A stretch of 39,555 nt of DNA from an uncultured Eubacteriaceae bacterium (GTDB taxonomy: Bacteria > Bacillota > Clostridia > Lachnospirales > CAG-274). Within the stretch, counting starts at the first letter, position 1. The number at the start of each line of letters is the position of its first letter. This document shows, in pieces, positions 17,153-25,293 of this stretch. The DNA is taken from positions 1 through 39,555 of the forward strand of contig CAMTZM010000022.1 in assembly GCA_947086655.1 (NCBI GenBank), written 5' to 3'. The notes beneath the pieces are model-generated. The model was not told the DNA's origin. It was given only the letters and a program-made list of their open reading frames with translations, and did not search any database. Made by a program: the position numbers and the translations under genes.

Positions 17153-18055
17153 TTAAATATATTTTAAATAAGTTTTTAACATTTCACATATAACTTTTAT
17201 ATTTCCTTTAAATAATAATGTATATTCTGCTGCAAAAAAATATCCGCATTTTTCACATAAACCATCAATATTAACGCATCTTCCGCAATTGCTTATTTTT
17301 CCGTTTTCAATAACTACACACTGATAGCATGGAGTTTCAAAATTATTCTTTATTAAATATGGAAAAGCACTTTTTAAATTAAATACTGGTACATTTTCAT
17401 CTATCATATTTGAAATTATTTCACAACATTTTGCCTTTTCATTTTCTGATAAAGCTAATTCTTTTGTATCCATATACGGAGTATGAAAATTAAACGATAC
17501 AGCCCGCACATTTTTAGTTGTTTTAGCTTTCATACAAACATCTTTTATTGTATTTTTGTTAATTTGATTAATTGCCATATAAAAACAAATATTGTCACTT
17601 GTTGCATTATTAATATTTTCCATAATTATATCATATGTATTACCACGAATCTCATTATGTTTTTCTCTGTCTCCGTCTAAACTTAACAATATCAAATCAG
17701 CTTCCGCAAGGTCAATAGGATATGTTCCGTTAGTAACCGCATTGACAATAAAAAAACCCATTATTTTAGCTTCAATAACTAAATCTTTAAGAGACTTATT
17801 TCCATCTTTCCATAAAAAAGTTTCACCTCCGCAAAAAAATAAAATACGTACCCCGAGATTATATAACTTTTGCATTTCTTCCTTAATTTGTGTATATGGA
17901 TAAATTTTAGCAATAACATTATTTACCGAACAATGTTTACAATGCAGATTACATTTATCAGTTAATATAATAGTTCCTAATATTGGTTTTTTTGTTTTAA
18001 AAAGAATAGTTTTTATACCAAACCAAATAAAATATAAAAAAGATGATTTTTTCAC
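17153..18055 (-). CDS. Radical SAM protein with cysteine-rich C-terminus
   Basis: A 300-residue radical SAM enzyme. Cys35-X3-Cys39-X2-Cys42 (CNLHCKHC) binds the SAM cluster, and FCGGETFLW at about residues 74-82 is the SAM-binding GGE strand. The C-terminal part has six cysteines in three CxxC pairs (243/246, 257/260, 267/270), which could hold an auxiliary cluster or a metal. The first 20 residues are hydrophobic and aromatic, suggesting membrane association. It is the upstream gene of a two-gene unit with the HemW-like protein. No precursor peptide or other substrate gene is visible beside it, so the reaction cannot be named. Confidence 0.85.
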   Translation of the reverse strand: MKKSSFLYFIWFGIKTILFKTKKPILGTIILTDKCNLHCKHCSVNNVIAKIYPYTQIKEEMQKLYNLGVRILFFCGGETFLWKDGNKSLKDLVIEAKIMGFFIVNAVTNGTYPIDLAEADLILLSLDGDREKHNEIRGNTYDIIMENINNATSDNICFYMAINQINKNTIKDVCMKAKTTKNVRAVSFNFHTPYMDTKELALSENEKAKCCEIISNMIDENVPVFNLKSAFPYLIKNNFETPCYQCVVIENGKISNCGRCVNIDGLCEKCGYFFAAEYTLLFKGNIKVICEMLKTYLKYI

Positions 18056-18280
18056 AACAAGTCACCTCATTTTTTTTATTATATCATGCGCAATATGAAA
18101 GTTCAATCTATAATAAAAATGAAATTTAAGAAAAAAGTTTTACAAATTGAATATACATAAACAAAATCTAAAATGAAATACTAAATAAAAAAACGTATAA
18201 TATACCAATATTTATATTTAAAACAGCTTTCATATGTATCATAGTTAAAATGTATATATTTAACGGTATATTTTGTTTAA
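18056..18280. other. Divergent intergenic region
   Basis: The 362 bases between the divergent radical SAM gene and the PTS gene. This left part is AT-rich and must carry the promoter for the radical SAM pair, but no hexamer pair stands out. The right part holds the operator, promoter and leader hairpin listed separately. Confidence 0.5.
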
Positions 18281-18297
18281 TGTAAACAAAGTTTACA
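18281..18297 (+). promoter_or_regulatory. Perfect 17-base dyad, probable CcpA-type (cre-like) operator
   Basis: TGTAAAC-AAA-GTTTACA is an exact inverted repeat ending 17 bases before the -35 hexamer of the PTS promoter. Its half-sites match those of catabolite-responsive elements (TGTAAnC...), but with a wider centre. Placement upstream of the -35 would suit activation or repression by CcpA. The regulator is inferred. Confidence 0.65.
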
Positions 18298-18314
18298 AAA
18301 AATAAAAAAAACTC

Positions 18315-18343
18315 TTGAAAAGTTTGCGCAAATTATATATAAT
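18315..18343 (+). promoter_or_regulatory. Sigma-A promoter of the PTS/malQ operon
   Basis: TTGAAA (18315-18320), 17 bases, then TATAAT (18338-18343). This is near consensus and about 75 bases before the PTS start codon. Confidence 0.85.
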
Positions 18344-18354
18344 AATTGCATAGA

Positions 18355-18374
18355 CAATGCAAATAAATGCATTG
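18355..18374 (+). promoter_or_regulatory. Short leader inverted repeat
   Basis: CAATGCA-AATAAA-TGCATTG, a perfect seven-base-pair dyad at or just after the predicted transcription start. It could be a repressor operator or a 5' mRNA hairpin. More ATGCA/TGCAT words flank it (18345-18393). Confidence 0.5.
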
Positions 18375-18417
18375 ATTTTACGCAAAATTGCATAAATATT
18401 TTAAAGGGGGTATTATT

Positions 18418-20613
18418 ATGAGCAGTAAAATAATCAGCGGACTTGATGTAACCGCACCTCTTTCGGGAAAGGCGGTATCATTAAGTGAAGTACCAGACCC
18501 AGTATTTTCAGAAAAAGTTCTTGGAGACGGAATTGCTATTATTCCATTAGATGGAAAGATTTTAAGTCCCGTAGACGGCGTTGTAAGTTCGGTTACAGAC
18601 ACAAAACACGCTTATGGCTTTAGTTCGGACGATGGTTTAGAGGTACTTGTACATTTTGGTTTGGAAACTGTTGGTTTAAAAGGAGAAGGGTTCACATCAC
18701 ATGTAAAAGAGGGAGATCGTGTAAAAAAAGGCGAACTTGTAGCAGAAGCTGATGTTAATATGCTTAAAGAAAAAGGGTTCAATATAATCACTCCGGTGCT
18801 TATTTGCGGCGGCGGAGAAGATATGAAAATGAAAACTTTTTCGGGAAATGTTGATGCCGGAAAAAGCACCGTTATAAGCTTTGTAAATGAGGAAACAGAA
18901 ACAAAAGATTTAAGTACGGAAACTGCAAAAACAGAAACAGTTGAAACAAAAACTGAAAATGCTTCAAAAAAGAAAAAATTTGGAATTAATTTTGATACAT
19001 TGCAAAAGCTTGGAAAAGTATTAATGGTAGTTATAGCAGTAATGCCAGCAGCCGGATTAATGATAAGTTTAGGCAAGCTTGTAGCCATGATTGGCGGCGG
19101 AGATATTTCTGTAATTGTAACAATCGGCTCTGTAATGGAAAATATAGGCTGGGCAATTATTAATAATCTTCATATATTATTTGCTGTTGCTATTGGCGGC
19201 TCATGGGCAAAAGAAAGAGCCGGAGGAGCGTTTGCAGCAGTTATAGCTTTTATACTTATTAATTGTATTACCGGACAAATTTTCGGAGTAACGGCTGATA
19301 TGCTAAACGACCCTAATGCTGTAACTCATACCCTTTTTGGGCAAGAAATTCTTGTAAACGGATACTTTGTATCGGTACTTGGCGCTCCAGCGTTAAATAT
19401 GGGTGTGTTTGTTGGTATTATAGCCGGATTTGCCGGAGGTATTATTTATAATAAATACTACAATTTCCGTAAACTTCCTGATGCGCTTTCATTTTTTAAT
19501 GGAAAAAGATTTGTTCCAATGGTAGTTATTTTTTGGTCTGTAATTATATCGCTTGTACTTGCCATTATATGGCCTATTATACAGCTTGGAATTAATTCTT
19601 TTGGTATATGGATTGCTAATTCATCTTCTACATCTCCTATACTTGCTCCATTTATTTATGGAACGCTTGAAAGATTGCTTTTGCCTTTTGGATTGCATCA
19701 CATGCTTACTATTCCTATGAATTACACATCATTTGGAGGAGAATATGTAATCCAAACAGGAATAAACGCCGGCTCTACCGTATTTGGGCAAGACCCTCTA
19801 TGGCTTGCGTGGGCTACTGATTTAATTAATTACAAAGATGCTGGAGATATGAGTGCATATCAAGATTTAATTACAAATGTTACGCCAGCTCGTTTCAAGG
19901 TCGGACAAATGATTGGAGCGACAGGTTTAATTATGGGTGTTGCTCTTGCTATGTACCGTCGTATAGATAAAGACAAAAGAAAGAACTATCGTTCAATGTT
20001 TGTATCAACAGCCGCTGCTGTACTTCTTGCCGGTGTTACAGAACCTCTTGAGTTTATGTTTATGTTTTGTGCAATTCCTCTTTATGTAGTGTATGCTATT
20101 TTACAAGGATGTGCATTTGCACTATCAGGAGTAATTGATTTACGTCTGCACTCATTTGGAAATCTTGAGCTTGTATCAAGAATACCAATGGCTCTGCGTG
20201 CCGGACTTGGGCATGACATAATCAATTTTATAATATGTGTTGCAGCATTTTTCGTTATAGGATATTTTGTAGCGTACTTTATGATAGGAAAATTCAAATT
20301 TGCAACTCCAGGACGTTTAGGCAACTATCAAAATGAAAGTGATGATTCAGAAGAAACCGACAAAAAGAAATCTTTGGGAAATACTCAGCCTGAAAGAATT
20401 ATAAAACTTTTGGGAGGACGTGAAAATATTGTACTTGTAGATGCTTGTATGACGAGACTTCGAGTTACTGTAAAAGATTCATCAAAAGTAGCTGATACTG
20501 ATGCATGGAAAAAAGAGGGAGCATTAAGCCTTATAGTAAAAGGCGATGGTATACAAGCCGTTTATGGACCAAAAGCCGATGTATTGAAATCCGATATTAA
20601 TGATATTTTATAA
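18418..20613 (+). CDS. PTS glucose/maltose-type transporter, IIA-IIC-IIB fusion
   Basis: A 731-residue sugar phosphotransferase permease. Domain order is IIA (about residues 1-170, phospho-His79 in EVLVHFGLETVGL), a Thr/Lys/Glu linker (about 165-195), IIC (about 200-625, about ten membrane segments, with the ERLLLPFGLHHMLTIPMNY signature of glucose/maltose-type permeases) and IIB (about 650-731, phospho-Cys677 in DACMTRLR). It takes up and phosphorylates a glucose-type sugar using HPr and EI, encoded 2.4 kb downstream. IIA at the N-terminus is less usual than the IICBA order. ATG 18418, after AAGGGGG, is chosen over an upstream TTG. Neighbouring malQ suggests maltose or glucose as substrate. 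Confidence 0.92.
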   Translation: MSSKIISGLDVTAPLSGKAVSLSEVPDPVFSEKVLGDGIAIIPLDGKILSPVDGVVSSVTDTKHAYGFSSDDGLEVLVHFGLETVGLKGEGFTSHVKEGDRVKKGELVAEADVNMLKEKGFNIITPVLICGGGEDMKMKTFSGNVDAGKSTVISFVNEETETKDLSTETAKTETVETKTENASKKKKFGINFDTLQKLGKVLMVVIAVMPAAGLMISLGKLVAMIGGGDISVIVTIGSVMENIGWAIINNLHILFAVAIGGSWAKERAGGAFAAVIAFILINCITGQIFGVTADMLNDPNAVTHTLFGQEILVNGYFVSVLGAPALNMGVFVGIIAGFAGGIIYNKYYNFRKLPDALSFFNGKRFVPMVVIFWSVIISLVLAIIWPIIQLGINSFGIWIANSSSTSPILAPFIYGTLERLLLPFGLHHMLTIPMNYTSFGGEYVIQTGINAGSTVFGQDPLWLAWATDLINYKDAGDMSAYQDLITNVTPARFKVGQMIGATGLIMGVALAMYRRIDKDKRKNYRSMFVSTAAAVLLAGVTEPLEFMFMFCAIPLYVVYAILQGCAFALSGVIDLRLHSFGNLELVSRIPMALRAGLGHDIINFIICVAAFFVIGYFVAYFMIGKFKFATPGRLGNYQNESDDSEETDKKKSLGNTQPERIIKLLGGRENIVLVDACMTRLRVTVKDSSKVADTDAWKKEGALSLIVKGDGIQAVYGPKADVLKSDINDIL

Positions 20614-20629
20614 ACAGGAGGCGGCGGTT

Positions 20630-21433
20630 GTGAAGCTTATTACAATAAACACTCATAGTCTTATAGAAACTGACTGTAATAAAAAGCTTAGTACCCTTGC
20701 AAATGCCATTAAAGAAGAAATGCCGGATTTAATAGCAATGCAGGAGGTTAATCAAACCCGAACATCTGCAAAATTAAAATCTAATCCATTTTTATATAAT
20801 GATTTTGCTGTACGTGAAGACAATTATGCCGTATCGCTTTTAAAGGAACTTGAAAAATTCAATATACAATATTACTGTGTATGGATTCCTGTTAAAATAG
20901 GATATGACAAATATGACGAGGGACTATCGATATTAAGCCGTTCACCTATACTTAATATTGATAATTTATTAATAAGTAATTGTGATAATTATTCTTATTG
21001 GAAAACACGCCGCGTGCTTGGAGTAAATACAAAAAATGGTTGGTTTTACAGTGTTCATATGGGCTGGTGGCATGATAATGAAGAACCGTTTTATAAACAG
21101 TGGGAAAAACTTAACGAACATCTTAAATATAAAAAAAATGTTTGGCTTATGGGTGATTTTAACAGCTGTTGTAATGTTATAGGTGAAGGATATGATTTAA
21201 TAACTTCTTCCGGCTGGTATGACAGCTATAAATCAGCAAAATCAAAAGATGATGGCTTTACCGTTACAAAACAAATTGACGGCTGGCGTAATGGTGAAAC
21301 TAATAAAATGAGAATTGATTATATATTCAGTAATTTTAAAGCTGATATTTTACAATCAAAAATAATTTTTAACGATATAAACCATGCTGTAATTTCTGAC
21401 CATTATGGAATAATAATTGAAACAAAGGAGTGA
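20630..21433 (+). CDS. Endonuclease/exonuclease/phosphatase-family protein
   Basis: A 267-residue metal-dependent phosphoesterase fold. The family's catalytic blocks are visible: LITINTHS at the N-terminus, a metal-binding Glu in DLIAMQEVN, then YSVHMGWW, the MGDFNS block, RIDYIF and the terminal SDHYGI. The GTG start at 20630 follows AGGAGG at 20617-20622. The gene lies between the PTS permease and malQ, 16 bases after the first and 4 before the second, so it is in the same operon. A role on a sugar-phosphate or phosphodiester substrate of this pathway is possible but unproven. Nuclease activity should not be assumed. Confidence 0.88.
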   Translation: MKLITINTHSLIETDCNKKLSTLANAIKEEMPDLIAMQEVNQTRTSAKLKSNPFLYNDFAVREDNYAVSLLKELEKFNIQYYCVWIPVKIGYDKYDEGLSILSRSPILNIDNLLISNCDNYSYWKTRRVLGVNTKNGWFYSVHMGWWHDNEEPFYKQWEKLNEHLKYKKNVWLMGDFNSCCNVIGEGYDLITSSGWYDSYKSAKSKDDGFTVTKQIDGWRNGETNKMRIDYIFSNFKADILQSKIIFNDINHAVISDHYGIIIETKE

Positions 21434-21437
21434 TAAT

Positions 21438-22937
21438 ATGGCAAGAGAAGCGGGAATTTTACTTCCTGTATCAAGTCTTTCCTCAAAATACGGTATTGGT
21501 TGTTTTTCAAAAGAAGCGTATGATTTTATAGATTGGCTTAAAGATGCCGGACAAAGCATATGGCAAATTTTGCCGCTTGGCCCTACTGGATATGGTGATT
21601 CTCCATATCAGTCATTTTCAACTTTTGCCGGCAATCCATATTTTATAAGCCTTGAAACACTTATTAACGAGGGCGTGCTTACAAAAGAGGAATGTGATTC
21701 AACTGATTTTGGAAATGTTGATAATGATATAAATTATGAGAAACTATATTTTCAACGCTACAAACTTTTAAGAAAGGCTTATGAAAGAAGCAATATAACA
21801 AAAGATTCAAACTATAACGATTTTATAAAAGAAAATAGCTGGTGGCTTTCAGATTATGCTCTTTTTATGGCAGTAAAAGAACATTTTGGCGGAGCTTTGT
21901 GGACACAATGGCCGGAAGATATACGTTTGCGTTACAGCTTTGCAATAGATTATTATAATAAAGAATTATATTATGATATTGAATTTCAAAAATATATGCA
22001 GTATAAATTTTATACTCAATGGATTAATCTTAAAAAATACGCAAACAGTAAAGGAATTAAAATTGTAGGTGATATACCAATTTATGTTTCTATGGACAGT
22101 GCCGACGCATGGGCTCAGCCAGAATTATTTCAGCTTAATGAAAACAATTTGCCAATTGCCGTTGCCGGCTGCCCTCCTGACGGATTTTCTGCTAATGGGC
22201 AGCTTTGGGGAAATCCTTTATATAATTGGGATTATCACCGTAAAACAAACTATCATTGGTGGATAACACGTTTATGGTATTGTTTTAAATTATATGATAT
22301 TGTAAGAATTGACCATTTTCGTGGTTTTGATGAATATTTCTCAATACCTTACGGAGATAAAAATGCTTTTAATGGGCATTGGGAAAAAGGACCGGGAATT
22401 GAACTTTTCAGAGCTGTTGAAAACGCTCTCGGCAAAAAAGAAGTTATTGCGGAAGATTTAGGATATATGACTGATTCTGTACGCAGTCTTGTAAAAGAAA
22501 GCGGTTTTCCGAATATGAAAGTTCTTGAGTTTGCTTTTGACTCACGTGATACAGGCTGCCGTAACGATTATTTGCCGCATAACTATAATGAAAACTGTGT
22601 AGCTTACACTGGAACTCATGACAATCAAACAATTATATCATGGTTTGACAGTATCACAAAAGAAGAACAAAATATGGCAAGAGAGTATTTATGTGATACA
22701 GCTACTGACAAAAAATATTTGAATTTATCATTTATTAGTCTCATTATGCGAAGCAGTGCATTAAAATGTATTATTCCAATACAAGATTATATGGGTCTTG
22801 ATGACAAAAGCAGAATAAATAAACCTTCTACTGTTGGTACAAACTGGAGATGGAGACTAAATAAAAATGAACTTAATAAAGATTTATCAAAACTTATTTC
22901 AGAAATAACATTACGTTATGGAAGAATGAATTATTAA
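21438..22937 (+). CDS. malQ: 4-alpha-glucanotransferase (amylomaltase), GH77
   Basis: MalQ moves alpha-1,4-glucan segments between maltodextrins and releases glucose. The 499-residue protein starts with REAGILLPVSSLSSKYGIG and carries the GH77 active-site blocks: nucleophile Asp in VRIDHFRGFDEYF, acid/base Glu in EVIAEDLGYM, and the TGTHDNQT block. Length is normal for the family. ATG 21438 follows AAAGGAGTG, which overlaps the end of the preceding gene. It is followed by a strong inverted repeat and then ptsH. Its co-transcription with a glucose/maltose PTS supports maltose or maltodextrin use. Confidence 0.97.
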   Translation: MAREAGILLPVSSLSSKYGIGCFSKEAYDFIDWLKDAGQSIWQILPLGPTGYGDSPYQSFSTFAGNPYFISLETLINEGVLTKEECDSTDFGNVDNDINYEKLYFQRYKLLRKAYERSNITKDSNYNDFIKENSWWLSDYALFMAVKEHFGGALWTQWPEDIRLRYSFAIDYYNKELYYDIEFQKYMQYKFYTQWINLKKYANSKGIKIVGDIPIYVSMDSADAWAQPELFQLNENNLPIAVAGCPPDGFSANGQLWGNPLYNWDYHRKTNYHWWITRLWYCFKLYDIVRIDHFRGFDEYFSIPYGDKNAFNGHWEKGPGIELFRAVENALGKKEVIAEDLGYMTDSVRSLVKESGFPNMKVLEFAFDSRDTGCRNDYLPHNYNENCVAYTGTHDNQTIISWFDSITKEEQNMAREYLCDTATDKKYLNLSFISLIMRSSALKCIIPIQDYMGLDDKSRINKPSTVGTNWRWRLNKNELNKDLSKLISEITLRYGRMNY

Positions 22938-22957
22938 ATTTAATTATATTATTAGGT

Positions 22958-22995
22958 GTTATATGTCGTCTGTTAAACGACAGACGACATATAAC
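22958..22995 (+). repeat. Perfect 16-bp inverted repeat between malQ and ptsH
   Basis: GTTATATGTCGTCTGT (22958-22973) and its exact complement ACAGACGACATATAAC (22980-22995) flank a six-base centre. No T run follows, so it is not a standard terminator. As RNA it is a very stable intercistronic hairpin; as DNA it could be an operator. Confidence 0.9.
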
Positions 22996-23029
22996 ATTAA
23001 GTAAACAGTATTAAGAATGGGGGATTAAT

Positions 23030-23287
23030 ATGAAAGAATTTACATATACAATTAAGGACGAATTAGGTATTCATGCAAGACCGGCCGGTTTGCTTGTAAA
23101 ATGTGCAAAATCTTGCGGAAGTAAAATTACTATTAAATTTAAAGACAAATCTGCTGATGCTGAAAAATTATTTTCTATTATGGGCATGTCTGTAAAACAA
23201 GGAGATACTTTAAACGTTATTATTGAGGGAGATACTGAAGAAAAGGATTATAATACAATTTTAAATTTCTTTGAAACAAATTTATAG
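23030..23287 (+). CDS. ptsH: Phosphocarrier protein HPr
   Basis: HPr carries phosphate from enzyme I to PTS IIA domains. The 85-residue protein has the phospho-acceptor His15 in IHARPAG. SIMGMSV (Ser49) aligns with the regulatory serine segment (KSIMG) that HPr kinase modifies in Firmicutes, with Phe in place of the usual Lys before the Ser and about three extra residues upstream. Ser phosphorylation would be the link to CcpA-type control, so this residue matters. ATG 23030 follows a GGGGG ribosome site. ptsI follows after 24 bases. Confidence 0.96.
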   Translation: MKEFTYTIKDELGIHARPAGLLVKCAKSCGSKITIKFKDKSADAEKLFSIMGMSVKQGDTLNVIIEGDTEEKDYNTILNFFETNL

Positions 23288-23311
23288 TATAAAGACAGGG
23301 GGATGTATAAT

Positions 23312-24922
23312 ATGGAATATTACGCTGGAAAATCAGCCTTTCAAGGAATAGCCATAGGTAAAATTACAGAACTTAAAAAAAAAGATAATCAAGTAAGAAG
23401 AAATCGTATAACAGATATTGATATGGAAAAAAACCGTTTTAAAAATGCTCAGACAGAAGCTATGGAACAACTTTCAAAGCTGTATGAACGTGCACTAAAG
23501 GAAGTAGGAGAAACAAACGCTATGATTTTTGATATTCATCGTATGATGCTTGAAGATGAGGATTATATTGAGTCAATATTAAATATTATAGAAACTCAGC
23601 AGGTAAACGCTGAATATGCCGTAGCAGCTACATCGGACAATTTTTCACAGATGTTTGCATCTATGGAAGATGAATATATGAGAGAAAGAGCAGCGGATGT
23701 AAAAGATATTTCTGAAAGAGTTATAAAAATTCTTAAAGGCACTGACACATCAGCCGATATATTAAGCGAACCTACTGTTATTGTTGCCGACGACCTTGCA
23801 CCAAGTGAAACTGTACAGCTTGATAAATCAAAAGTTCTTGCTTTTGTTACAAGAAAAGGTTCAACAAATTCTCATACGGCTATTCTTGCAAGAACAATGA
23901 ACATTCCCGCAATTGTAAATACTCCTATTCCGCAAAATGTTCATGGCAAAACCATTATAGTCAATGGATTTGATGGTAAGGTTATTATTGAACCAAACGA
24001 AAATGAAATAAAAGAATGTACAATACTTATAGAAAAAGAAGAACAAAAACAAAAACTTTTGCGTGAACTTAAAGGAAAACCAACAATTACAAAATCTGGA
24101 AAATCAATAAAATTGTACGCAAATATAGGCGGAGTATCAGATATAGGAGCTGTATTGCAAAACGATGCCGAGGGAATAGGCTTATTTAGAAGTGAGTTTT
24201 TATATTTACAAGAACAGGATTATCCAACTGAAGAAAAACAATTTCAAGTATATAAACAAGTAGCCGAAATGATGGCGGGAAAGAAAGTTATTATACGCAC
24301 CCTTGATATAGGTGCTGATAAACAAATTGATTATTTTAATCTTGATAAAGAAGAAAATCCGGCTCTGGGATTTCGTGCTGTAAGGATATGTCTTTCAAGA
24401 GAGAATATTTTTAAAACTCAGCTTCGTGCTTTAATGCGTGCAGCAGTTTATGGGAATATATCGATAATGATTCCTATGATTATATCTGTTTGGGAAGTCA
24501 AAAAGGTAAAAGAAATAATTAAGGAAATTAAAGAAGAACTCTCAGAATCTAAAATTCCGTTTAAAGATGTTGAACTTGGTATTATGATTGAAACTCCGGC
24601 TGCTGTTATGATAGCAGAAGAACTCGGAGCAGAAGTTGATTTCTTTAGTATAGGAACAAATGATTTAACCCAATATACATTAGCAATAGACCGTCAGAAT
24701 ACTAAACTTGATATGTTTTATGATGCACACCATCCCGCTGTATTAAAAATGATAGAAATGATTATACAAGCGGCACATAAAAATGGTATATGGGCTGGTA
24801 TATGCGGTGAACTTGGAGCAGATATTGAGCTTACTCAAAAATTTGTAGATATGGGTATTGATGAATTGTCTGTTTCTCCGGCAATGGTATTGCCTGTAAG
24901 AAAAAAGATTCGAGAATGCTGA
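23312..24922 (+). CDS. ptsI: PTS enzyme I (phosphoenolpyruvate-protein phosphotransferase)
   Basis: Enzyme I takes phosphate from PEP and passes it to HPr. The 536-residue protein has the N-terminal HPr-binding domain, the phospho-histidine His188 in GSTNSHTAILAR, and the C-terminal PEP-binding TIM barrel with EGIGLFRSEFLY, IGTNDLTQYTLAIDR and the active Cys in GICGELGAD. Length is close to the usual 570. ATG 23312 lies eight bases after CAGGGGGAT. An ATG at 23303 overlaps that site. It ends the carbohydrate cluster at a strong terminator. Confidence 0.97.
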   Translation: MEYYAGKSAFQGIAIGKITELKKKDNQVRRNRITDIDMEKNRFKNAQTEAMEQLSKLYERALKEVGETNAMIFDIHRMMLEDEDYIESILNIIETQQVNAEYAVAATSDNFSQMFASMEDEYMRERAADVKDISERVIKILKGTDTSADILSEPTVIVADDLAPSETVQLDKSKVLAFVTRKGSTNSHTAILARTMNIPAIVNTPIPQNVHGKTIIVNGFDGKVIIEPNENEIKECTILIEKEEQKQKLLRELKGKPTITKSGKSIKLYANIGGVSDIGAVLQNDAEGIGLFRSEFLYLQEQDYPTEEKQFQVYKQVAEMMAGKKVIIRTLDIGADKQIDYFNLDKEENPALGFRAVRICLSRENIFKTQLRALMRAAVYGNISIMIPMIISVWEVKKVKEIIKEIKEELSESKIPFKDVELGIMIETPAAVMIAEELGAEVDFFSIGTNDLTQYTLAIDRQNTKLDMFYDAHHPAVLKMIEMIIQAAHKNGIWAGICGELGADIELTQKFVDMGIDELSVSPAMVLPVRKKIREC

Positions 24923-24927
24923 TTTTA

Positions 24928-24967
24928 AAAAAACAGTCTTAAAAATAAAACTTTAAGACTGTTTTTA
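24928..24967. terminator. Bidirectional terminator between ptsI and the small secreted gene
   Basis: AAACAGTCTTAAA pairs with TTTAAGACTGTTT, with A7 before and T5 after. It can serve ptsI on the plus strand and the convergent minus-strand operon. Confidence 0.92.
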
Positions 24968-24990
24968 TTTATATATTTTATATTTATATT

Positions 24991-25278
24991 TTAATCATCG
25001 TAACGAACATAGTCTTCATCAGCAGGCAACCACGGACCAAGCCAGCAGCTATTTGTAATAGACCAAAGTCTTCTGCACCAAACACCATCTACCTCTTTAT
25101 AGTGAAACATTGTATTTTCCGCTTGTGGATTTATTTCTGAATCGCAATTAACATTTTCTTCTTCTACAATAGCTGTTTCATTTTCTGTATCTGCATCAGC
25201 AAAAGCCGATATTGGAGTCAGCATTAACGCAAATGCTGATATTAATAAAGTTTTAAATAATTTGCTATTTAATTTCAT
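24991..25278 (-). CDS. Small secreted protein, unknown function
   Basis: A 95-residue protein with a clear signal peptide (MKLNSKLFK then a hydrophobic core, cleavage probably after SAFA at about residue 27). An acidic stretch (31-54) follows, then an aromatic C-terminal motif (HYKEVDGVWCRRLWSITNSC, residues 59-78) and GPWLPAD. There are three cysteines (45, 68, 78). It is the last gene of a BlaI-BlaR1-type operon, 15 bases after blaR1, with a GGAGAAT ribosome site overlapping the gap. It may be the product that the sensor system controls. I do not recognise its family; a secreted peptide or surface protein is possible. Confidence 0.75.
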   Translation of the reverse strand: MKLNSKLFKTLLISAFALMLTPISAFADADTENETAIVEEENVNCDSEINPQAENTMFHYKEVDGVWCRRLWSITNSCWLGPWLPADEDYVRYDD

Positions 25279-25293
25279 AAACTGTAATTCTCC

